From Bacteroidales bacterium (GTDB taxonomy: Bacteria; Bacteroidota; Bacteroidia; Bacteroidales; UBA1556), in assembly GCA_029935325.1 (NCBI GenBank), contig JAOZKO010000066.1:1-11547 (forward strand): 11,547 nucleotides of DNA, given 5' to 3'. Shown here one piece after another: positions 1 to 5,593 of the stretch. Position 1 is the first letter of the stretch. Every line of letters begins with the position of its first letter. The notes beneath the pieces were generated by a model, which worked only from the letters and a program-made list of their open reading frames with translations, ran no database searches and had not been told where the DNA came from. The position numbers and the translations under genes were made by a program.

Positions 1-1
1 A

Positions 2-1309
2 GTTGTTATGACATCCATATTGCTAATGGGCTTGCAAAGTACAATGTTTTCTCCTGCAAAGTATGGGCTGATTCGTGATATTAGAGGCAATGAAGGAATC
101 TCATTTGGAACAGGAATGATGGAGATGCTTACTTTTGTTGGTGTGCTTCTGGGTACTGTATTGGCAGGTGTATTATCAGATCATCTTAAAACAGATTATA
201 ATATTAGCCTATTATCAGCAATATTATTATCAGTGGCATTTGTTGGGTGGATTACTGCTAAAATCATAAAAGCAAATGAATCTCCAGTAATAGAAAGTAC
301 AGGTGATACTCTAAATCCATTCCTATTTATTTATAAGCAGTTTAAGGTTTCAAATTTTTTTCCAGGAGTAAATGATGCCATCTTTGGACTCTCTCTCTTC
401 TGGTTAATAGGTTCAATGATTCAGATGAATATAGCTGATCACTCTCCCAATGTACTTGGCGAAAGTGATACGATGACTGGTGTTATCATGTCTGTTACTG
501 CAATTGGAATTGCCGTAGGTGCTATTCTAACTGGTTGGTTGTCGGGTAAAAGAGTTCACCTTGGTTATGTGATTATTGGAAGTATAGGTCTAGGAATTAC
601 AATGTTCTTAATTGTATTTATTAACCCTACAACAAACCTATTTATGGTGATGATTTTTACAGCAGCTTTTTTTGCTGGCTTCTTTAAAATTCCACTAAAT
701 GCTTATATACAGGATGCTGTGAAAGGTAGAAAACTTGGTGATATTCTAGGTTATTTGAACGTGATGGTTTTTACTTTTATATTGATTTCTGCAGGAATTT
801 ATGCAGCTTTTAATATGAGTACTTTGCATCCAATTACTCAATTTAAAAGTACAAATGCTACCATGATAATTGCAAATGATACTTTGGTGGTTGATAAAAC
901 AGTTGAATCTGGTAAAATGATTATGATAAGTAATTTTTATGCCGTAGGTGAATTTTTTGAAAGTAATGATACTATCTCTATAAGCTATAATCATGTCGTA
1001 GATAGAGACCTTATGAAAGGAGACACCTTCTTTATGAAAAATAATTTGGTTTATAGAGACTCACTTGATATTGTGGATACTACCTTCGTTGGTGGTGTAA
1101 TTAGTTTAAATACTAATGATAATGCCTCTTATGATTACTATACTTATATATTGGATGTAAAGAAAATCAAACTTGTTGGGAATTCATTATATGTTTTCTT
1201 CTTTATTGGATTTATATCATTAGGTACAGGTCTATATTATTTCTTTAAAGTAAAAGGTGTAAAAGAAGATTTTTTCAATATCATTAAAGGAAATTTGGGT
1301 AGAGAATAG
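2..1309 (+). CDS. MFS transporter, LplT-like, 5'-truncated by window edge
   Basis: Integral inner-membrane transporter of the major facilitator superfamily. The motif GLQSTMFSPAKYG (residues 8-20 counted from the ATG at position 8), followed by an EGISFGTG..EMLTFVGVLLGT stretch, resembles the lysophospholipid transporter LplT and the LplT-like half of Aas fusions. Those proteins flip lysophospholipids inward for re-acylation; the substrate here is inferred only. The frame is open to the left edge (two Val codons precede the ATG), and roughly the first three helices of a 12-helix protein are missing, so the real start lies upstream. Visible helices are at about 37-57, 66-88, 122-142, 156-178, 184-205, 209-230, 247-268 and 392-413. 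Residues 270-390, between the last two helices, form a polar, beta-prone insert that would face the periplasm and is not usual in the family. No acyltransferase domain follows; the protein ends shortly after the last helix. It converges on the glycosyltransferase gene. Confidence 0.8.
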   Translation, partial: VVMTSILLMGLQSTMFSPAKYGLIRDIRGNEGISFGTGMMEMLTFVGVLLGTVLAGVLSDHLKTDYNISLLSAILLSVAFVGWITAKIIKANESPVIESTGDTLNPFLFIYKQFKVSNFFPGVNDAIFGLSLFWLIGSMIQMNIADHSPNVLGESDTMTGVIMSVTAIGIAVGAILTGWLSGKRVHLGYVIIGSIGLGITMFLIVFINPTTNLFMVMIFTAAFFAGFFKIPLNAYIQDAVKGRKLGDILGYLNVMVFTFILISAGIYAAFNMSTLHPITQFKSTNATMIIANDTLVVDKTVESGKMIMISNFYAVGEFFESNDTISISYNHVVDRDLMKGDTFFMKNNLVYRDSLDIVDTTFVGGVISLNTNDNASYDYYTYILDVKKIKLVGNSLYVFFFIGFISLGTGLYYFFKVKGVKEDFFNIIKGNLGRE

Positions 1310-1319
1310 AGGTATTGTC

Positions 1320-1375
1320 GTCTAATAAAATATTTAGACACTAATGCTGCCTATTTTTGATTTATTGCTGCATTA
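1320..1375. terminator. Possible weak bidirectional terminator between convergent genes
   Basis: The 101-nt gap between the convergent transporter and glycosyltransferase genes contains two inverted repeats. GTCTAA/TTAGAC (1320-1325 and 1334-1339) has an 8-nt loop. TAATGCTGC/GCTGCATTA (1342-1350 and 1367-1375) pairs over 9 bp with one T-T mismatch and a 16-nt T/A-rich loop. Neither is followed by a clean run of T, so the terminator role rests mainly on position. Confidence 0.25.
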
Positions 1376-1410
1376 AAGCTTTGATGATAATACTTCTGAG
1401 TATCCATATC

Positions 1411-2472
1411 TCATTTGCTAAATTTACTTTGGTCAAGCTCAGTAAATTTAGATTTCCTCTTAAGGAAATGCTCAATTACAATATTCTTTTCGTAAATCAT
1501 TGATACTTTATTCTGATGGTATTGATTCCGTTTTTTACGTATCTGTGGGATATGAGTATAGAAATACATATGTGCCTTTAAAACAGCAAATGTATCTCCT
1601 AAATTCCCTTCACTAAGAAAACGCAATGCTGCTACACCATCCAGTACTAGCCTTGCTATAAAGGTTTTTACAATTCTATTTTTAGGGAGGTTTTTGAATA
1701 GAAGAGTGAAGTTATTCCTGAAGTTAAGATAGGTCTTTCTGGCAGTTCCTTTGGGAAGGGTTCCTCCACCAACATGATACACTTTAGAGTAGGGGATGTA
1801 TTGAATCTTATAACCGCTGTTTTTTAGTCTCCAGCATAGATCAATCTCCTCCATATGAGCAAAAAAGTCATTATCCAATCCTCCTACTTCATTAAATTTT
1901 GATGCACGAACAAACATACATGCTCCTGATGCCCAAAATATTTCTTTTATATCTTCGTATTGTCCCAAATCTTTTTCCAAATGCCCAAAGATACGACCTT
2001 GGCAAAAAGGATACCCATATTTGTCGATAAAGCCGCCAGCCGCACCAGCATATTCAAATTCATCCTTCTGATTGTAGGCAATTAATTTAGGTTGTGCCGC
2101 AGCTATTGTTGTATCAGCATCCATTACATCAATCACTGGCATCACCCAATTTGGGGTAACTTCAATATCCGAATTAAGGAGTACAAAGTATTCTGCATCT
2201 ATTAATGCAAGAGCATCATTATAACCTTTGGCATAGCCTCCGTTCTCCGTGTTTATAATAATACGCAAATCAGGATAATTATTCTTCAGAAAATCTACAG
2301 AATCATCACTAGAGTCATTATCGGCAATTATAACCTCCGCACCATCGCTATATTTAACGACAGAGGGTAAAAATTTCTCTAGAAATTTCCTGCCATTCCA
2401 ATTTAGAATGACTACTGCTACTTTTATTTGTGGTTTCTTGTTCAAATTAATATCAATTTTTTCAAAGCGCAA
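1411..2472 (-). CDS. Glycosyltransferase family 2 (GT-A fold), non-ATG start
   Basis: Transfers a sugar from a nucleotide-sugar donor to an acceptor, most likely a cell-surface glycan or lipid-linked intermediate at the cytoplasmic face of the membrane; sugar and acceptor cannot be read from sequence. Hallmarks in order: VAVVILNWNG (18-27) opening the Rossmann-like half; ADNDSSDDS (50-58) for nucleotide binding; LLNSDIEV (98-105) carrying the metal-binding Asp of the DxD-type motif; SGACMFVRA (182-190); and HMEEIDLCWR (206-215), the catalytic-base region typical of WbbL/rhamnosyltransferase-like GT2 enzymes. The length of about 350 residues is normal. There is no confident membrane helix, though 267-287 is hydrophobic. 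The only in-frame starts downstream of the stop at 2490-2488 are TTG 2472, TTG 2445 (giving MNKKPQIKVAVV) or ATT/ATA codons; there is no ATG. The gene lies 76 nt after the GWxTD gene with no terminator seen between, so the two are probably co-transcribed. Confidence 0.88.
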   Translation of the reverse strand: MRFEKIDINLNKKPQIKVAVVILNWNGRKFLEKFLPSVVKYSDGAEVIIADNDSSDDSVDFLKNNYPDLRIIINTENGGYAKGYNDALALIDAEYFVLLNSDIEVTPNWVMPVIDVMDADTTIAAAQPKLIAYNQKDEFEYAGAAGGFIDKYGYPFCQGRIFGHLEKDLGQYEDIKEIFWASGACMFVRASKFNEVGGLDNDFFAHMEEIDLCWRLKNSGYKIQYIPYSKVYHVGGGTLPKGTARKTYLNFRNNFTLLFKNLPKNRIVKTFIARLVLDGVAALRFLSEGNLGDTFAVLKAHMYFYTHIPQIRKKRNQYHQNKVSMIYEKNIVIEHFLKRKSKFTELDQSKFSK

Positions 2473-2548
2473 ATATATAATATTTAATCAAATAATAAAG
2501 ACCTAAGAAAAGTTTTACGAGTGTATCAACTAATCAACTTACAAACCC

Positions 2549-4018
2549 TTACCTAGGTGTTTCGTAATATCTATTATAATTACTTCCCCAATCATCAGCA
2601 CCTGAGCCTTCATCATCAATAGAAAAGAATCCTTTATCACGCTTTCTTAAGAATAATCTCCATTGATAATTATTTGGTTCTCCAATAGCTGTTGAATGTA
2701 AAAGGTAAAATGTATTACTAGCTAAGTCTGTATTGAAGAAAATAAATTTGATATTTCTTTGATTCCGAGCTTCATAATAATGCCAGATTTCATATGGATA
2801 TGCAGAAGGGTCGTTATAGTCACGAGCAATTGAATTAGGCTCGCCATACTGCAGATATACTCTGCCTCTGTCCGTATCATAACCTCTCCTTACTCTATTG
2901 CCATAGGCTTCATCCACTTGCTTAACTAGATCCATGTATTTTTTAAAAGCAGTATAAGGGTCGTTCTGATTTCGTTTTTCCCAGAAACTATAAAGGTATT
3001 GTTGCATTACATATTCTGTTTCATTGTCTATAATCTGTGTTGCAAATGTCTTTTCTGTTGAAGAGGAGATTGGAGATAAACTGTTAATTAGACTTGATAA
3101 AGTGTCTTTGCCTGTAATTAATTCTGCAAAAGTTGAGGCTATGCTAACAGCCGCAATATCATCAATATCCATCTTAATATTTTTGTTTTCCCTTTGGAAA
3201 TAATACTTGCTTATTGCCATTAATTTATTCTCACGACTTCGTACTTCCATTACAAAACTAAAGTTACCTGAAGGTAGATTGCTAATGTCTAATTTATTAA
3301 GTACCACTTCAACCTTTTTTGTATTCATCCGCTTAAACCTTAGGTACGACGGAACAACTACATTGCTTTCATTATTTACTATATAATATTTGAGCAAATA
3401 TTGATTATTACTTCCTAAAATTGGTTCAGTATTGTAAATCTCTGCATAAAAGTTTAATGTGCTATCTTTTTCTGGCAGAAAATTATAAATATTTGGAGAT
3501 AAATAATATCCTCCTTTTATGTTTAATCCGGTTTTATCAGATTTTTTATAGTGGTTAAATACTTCTATTGATGAAATAAAAACGCTATCAGTCGCCTTAT
3601 TAATACTCAAATTTGTAGAAGTGAAAAAAGCATCTAGAGTATCATTAATATCGTCAAGTTTAATACTGACATCATAATCTCCATTTTTTAATTGAAAGCG
3701 ATTTGTATGCATAAATATATCTCGCATTCCGGCAGAGTCTTTAACCTCTGGACTTTTTATTATATCTTTGGCGAAGGCAATTATCTGACTGTCAAGCTTA
3801 AATATAACAGTAAGTTCCACTTGTGAATTGTATTGCTGATTGTCAGTACTTACCCAATGCAAACTGCTTCCTTCTATAGCAACATATGTTTCAATATATG
3901 GGCCATCCTTTGGTGAATAAAACTCATTATAATTTAGATATGCCTTAACGTTTTGAGCAGTAATATCGGGCATAATAAAAAGTATGCCTAGAAACAGAGT
4001 AAGTACGTATTTTTTCAT
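2549..4018 (-). CDS. Secreted GWxTD domain-containing protein
   Basis: Exported protein of 489 residues belonging to the Bacteroidota GWxTD-domain family, whose molecular function is unknown to me. A signal peptide occupies residues 1-22 (basic MKK, hydrophobic core, ending ITAQ). Residues 23-280 are beta-rich and look like a stack of immunoglobulin-like or other beta-sandwich domains. The C-terminal domain holds the recognisable block: YLYSFWEKRNQNDPYTAF (341-358), then GYDTDRGRVYLQYGEPN (379-395), YPYEIWHYY (407-415) and FIFFNT (425-430). The eponymous G-W-x-T-D position reads G-Y-D-T-D here (379-383), a Trp-to-Tyr change. The C-terminus is an acidic linker followed by an aromatic, Arg-rich tail ending in ETPR. 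There is no lipobox and no obvious sorting domain, so periplasmic or outer-membrane-associated localisation is inferred. The start at 4018 directly precedes the signal peptide. It is probably the first gene of a two-gene unit with the glycosyltransferase. Confidence 0.85.
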   Translation of the reverse strand: MKKYVLTLFLGILFIMPDITAQNVKAYLNYNEFYSPKDGPYIETYVAIEGSSLHWVSTDNQQYNSQVELTVIFKLDSQIIAFAKDIIKSPEVKDSAGMRDIFMHTNRFQLKNGDYDVSIKLDDINDTLDAFFTSTNLSINKATDSVFISSIEVFNHYKKSDKTGLNIKGGYYLSPNIYNFLPEKDSTLNFYAEIYNTEPILGSNNQYLLKYYIVNNESNVVVPSYLRFKRMNTKKVEVVLNKLDISNLPSGNFSFVMEVRSRENKLMAISKYYFQRENKNIKMDIDDIAAVSIASTFAELITGKDTLSSLINSLSPISSSTEKTFATQIIDNETEYVMQQYLYSFWEKRNQNDPYTAFKKYMDLVKQVDEAYGNRVRRGYDTDRGRVYLQYGEPNSIARDYNDPSAYPYEIWHYYEARNQRNIKFIFFNTDLASNTFYLLHSTAIGEPNNYQWRLFLRKRDKGFFSIDDEGSGADDWGSNYNRYYETPR

Positions 4019-4048
4019 AAGTACAATATTTTAATTTATTAATGAGAA

Positions 4049-4078
4049 CAAAAATAAGCTTTTTTATCCTAAACTAAA
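4049..4078 (-). promoter_or_regulatory. Predicted promoter of the GWxTD gene
   Basis: On the minus strand TATTTTTG (4056-4049) matches the Bacteroidota -7 element TAnnTTTG. A partial -33 element, TTTA (4078-4075), lies 18 nt upstream. A transcript starting near 4042 would have a leader of about 24 nt before the ATG at 4018. The element sits among A/T runs, so chance matches are likely. Confidence 0.35.
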
Positions 4079-4093
4079 TGTGAAAAAAGCTTA
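4055..4093. repeat. Perfect 11-bp inverted repeat upstream of the GWxTD gene
   Basis: TAAGCTTTTTT (4055-4065) and AAAAAAGCTTA (4083-4093) are exact reverse complements separated by 17 nt. Read as RNA on the minus strand, the hairpin is followed by ATTTTTG, so it could act as a terminator or attenuator. Read as DNA, its arms occupy the -7/-33 interval of the predicted GWxTD promoter and could be an operator. The repeat is separate from the rpsT terminator, whose near edge is about 70 nt away. Confidence 0.6.
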
Positions 4094-4160
4094 AGGTTTG
4101 TATTATTCAGATTGTGGATAAATTGAGCTCTTAAAAGGGAATTAAAAATTGCTGGACATA

Positions 4161-4192
4161 AAAAAAACCGACTCTTAAGAATCGGTTTTTTA
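4161..4192 (-). terminator. Rho-independent terminator of the tRNA-Glu/rpsT unit
   Basis: A 10-bp stem, AAAAAACCGA (4162-4171) with TCGGTTTTTT (4182-4191), encloses a near-palindromic TCTTAAGA core. On the minus strand it is followed by a run of T. It lies about 20 nt beyond the rpsT stop codon, the expected place. Because both flanks are A/T runs it could also stop transcription on the plus strand. Confidence 0.88.
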
Positions 4193-4210
4193 TAAAAAAA
4201 TATTTTAAGC

Positions 4211-4462
4211 TTATAAACTAGCAATCATCTTAGTTAATTTAGACTTCAAGTTTGCAGCTTTTTTCTTATGAATGATACCACGCTTAGCATTTTTATCAAT
4301 CATTGATACTACCTTAGGAAGTCCTTTGGTTGCTTCAACTTTATCTGTTAACCCGCGAAATTTACGAACAGCGCTACGCATGCTACGTGAATAATAACGA
4401 TTATTAATTCTTTTCTTTTCGCTTGTTTTAATCCTCTTTATTGCAGATTTATGATTAGCCAT
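4211..4462 (-). CDS. rpsT: 30S ribosomal protein S20
   Basis: Small basic ribosomal protein of 83 residues that binds 16S rRNA early in 30S assembly. Identity is clear from the N-terminus MANHKSAIKRIKTSEKKRINN, the helical Lys/Arg-rich body, and the family motif GIIHKKKAANLKSKL (62-76). The length matches the family. The start at 4462 gives the canonical MANHKSA beginning; the upstream sequence has no Shine-Dalgarno motif, as is usual in Bacteroidota. It lies 30 nt downstream of tRNA-Glu on the same strand with no terminator or promoter seen between them, and is followed by a strong hairpin terminator, so it is very likely co-transcribed with the tRNA. Confidence 0.97.
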   Translation of the reverse strand: MANHKSAIKRIKTSEKKRINNRYYSRSMRSAVRKFRGLTDKVEATKGLPKVVSMIDKNAKRGIIHKKKAANLKSKLTKMIASL

Positions 4463-4492
4463 TCTCGAATTTTGATTTAAGTTAAAAAAATG

Positions 4493-4564
4493 CAGTCCGT
4501 AGGGGAATCGAACCCCTGTTACCAGGATGAAAACCTGGCGTCCTAACCCCTAGACGAACGGACC
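4493..4564 (-). tRNA. tRNA-Glu (anticodon UUC)
   Basis: The 72-nt minus-strand sequence begins GGTCCGTTCGTCTAGGGGTT and folds as a full cloverleaf. The acceptor stem pairs GGTCCGT with ACGGACT (first pair G-U). The anticodon arm is CCAGG-TTTTCAT-CCTGG with anticodon TTC, and the T arm is CAGGGG-TTCGAAT-CCCCTA. The discriminator is G. No CCA end is encoded (the next bases are CAT), so it must be added enzymatically. It sits immediately upstream of rpsT. Confidence 0.97.
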
Positions 4565-4600
4565 GTTTTTTTGAGTTTATTTTCCCCAAAAATTGGACTG

Positions 4601-4631
4601 CAAAGATAATTCTTATTTAATACCCTCGAAA
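4601..4631 (-). promoter_or_regulatory. Promoter of the tRNA-Glu/rpsT unit
   Basis: TATCTTTG (4608-4601) is an exact match to the Bacteroidota -7 element TAnnTTTG. TTTC (4631-4628) matches three of four bases of the -33 TTTG at the standard 19-nt spacing. Initiation near 4594 would leave a leader of about 30 nt before the mature tRNA 5' end. Confidence 0.72.
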
Positions 4632-4658
4632 CTTTTTTGTAAAAAAAATCTATTTTTT

Positions 4659-5351
4659 CTACTTTGTATCTAAGGAGCCTGCTTTATAGTTGAAACCCAG
4701 TCTTTTGCCTGTTTTTAAACTTATGCTAGAAGTTATATTATTCATCTCTTGAACGCTAACAATCTTAACTTTCTCAAATGGCGGCACTAATAAATCAAAT
4801 TCTATGGCGTATTTCAACGCCGATTCAATAATATTTGTCAAGGCTTCTTTGTCTGTCTTTTGATTTGCAAAATCATTAAACAGAAAGCCTAGTTTTTGCT
4901 TGCCTTCTACAATGAAATGGCTATCTAAGTTAATAAATACACGCCCAATTAAATAGCCGACATCATTAATGCGGTTAAACTTAAATGAATCGGCAAGGAA
5001 ATTGTAAATGCTAATATTTCCACAATAGGACCTTAATGGGTCTTTTTTAACATAGCCTGATTGCATTACGGCATGTGCCTTTGGAAATTCAAAAATATTA
5101 GTATGCATAGAGAATAATAGCAAATCTCCAGCAATCTTTAATTCTACTTCGTATTTACTCCTTTCGGTATATATAACCGGTATATCAATTGATTGCTTTG
5201 ACAATTCCTCTTTAGCCTCCTTAGCGATTCCCTTTAATATAGTCTTCATTAATTCAAAGGTTTGTAATGTATTATCATAAACCTTATACTTTGTTACCGA
5301 CTTATTTGCTAATAATTCGATTATCTGATCTCTTGAATTTGTTTTAACCAT
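4659..5351 (-). CDS. Conserved-looking cytoplasmic protein of unknown function
   Basis: I do not recognise a named family. The 230-residue product has no signal peptide or membrane helix and looks globular and cytoplasmic. Residues 38-55 form a Lys/Glu-rich amphipathic helix. The central part is alternating beta-like: VELKIAGDLLLFSMHTNIFEF (69-89), then RSYCGNISIYNFLADSF (107-123) and DVGYLIGRVFINLDSHFIVEG (130-150). Aromatic and glycine positions there look constrained rather than random. One Cys (110) and scattered His residues do not form an evident metal site. The start at 5351 is supported by a promoter-like site ending about 20 nt upstream. It is transcribed divergently from the large membrane protein gene, and no convincing G+C hairpin separates its 3' end from the tRNA-Glu promoter. 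Confidence 0.8.
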   Translation of the reverse strand: MVKTNSRDQIIELLANKSVTKYKVYDNTLQTFELMKTILKGIAKEAKEELSKQSIDIPVIYTERSKYEVELKIAGDLLLFSMHTNIFEFPKAHAVMQSGYVKKDPLRSYCGNISIYNFLADSFKFNRINDVGYLIGRVFINLDSHFIVEGKQKLGFLFNDFANQKTDKEALTNIIESALKYAIEFDLLVPPFEKVKIVSVQEMNNITSSISLKTGKRLGFNYKAGSLDTK

Positions 5352-5371
5352 AGTATGTTATTTTAGGATGT

Positions 5372-5405
5372 CAAAGGTAATTGGTTTTTGCAATAGTGCA
5401 GCAAA
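5372..5405 (-). promoter_or_regulatory. Predicted promoter of the 230-residue protein gene
   Basis: On the minus strand TACCTTTG (5379-5372) matches the -7 consensus TAnnTTTG, and TTTG (5405-5402) matches the -33 element exactly. The 22-nt spacing is slightly long. The implied leader before the ATG at 5351 is only about 15 nt. Confidence 0.5.
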
Positions 5406-5431
5406 ATAATTAGAGTTTTCTTAAGCTAACA

Positions 5432-5462
5432 TTAGTATGTAAACGTATTTTTTTTATCTTTG
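5432..5462 (+). promoter_or_regulatory. Predicted promoter of the large membrane-protein operon
   Basis: TATCTTTG (5455-5462) matches the -7 element exactly, and TTAG (5432-5435) matches three of four bases of -33 TTTG at the standard 19-nt spacing. Transcription from about 5469 would give a leader of some 125 nt before the ATG at 5594. It is back to back with the promoter of the divergent gene. Confidence 0.55.
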
Positions 5463-5491
5463 ATTTTTCGCAAAAGAAGAATAATAAGTTG

Positions 5492-5546
5492 TATGTGGTA
5501 CGGTATCAATTTGATAAGATTTGATTATTAGTTGTTGTGCTACATA
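5492..5546 (+). promoter_or_regulatory. Potential structured leader element
   Basis: Inside the predicted 5' leader, TATGTGG (5492-5498) can pair with CTACATA (5540-5546), seven pairs with one G-U. This encloses the odd palindrome TATCAATTTGATA (5504-5516), which could be a small inner hairpin or a protein-binding site. The pairing is short and A/T-rich, so it may be chance. Confidence 0.25.
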
Positions 5547-5593
5547 AATTTATATTGTCTTGCTTTTGTTTGTAAGTATTAAACTTTATTTGA

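Noticed and set aside
746..994. Minus-strand open frame of 82 codons
   Set aside because: It lies wholly inside the transporter gene, has low-complexity Ile/Asn/His-rich content typical of an antisense shadow, and has no promoter or family resemblance.
4632..4657. A-run/T-run hairpin as a terminator for the 230-residue protein gene
   Set aside because: It pairs only A with T and has no G+C stem, and it overlaps the A/T-rich region upstream of the tRNA promoter, so it cannot be told from background composition.
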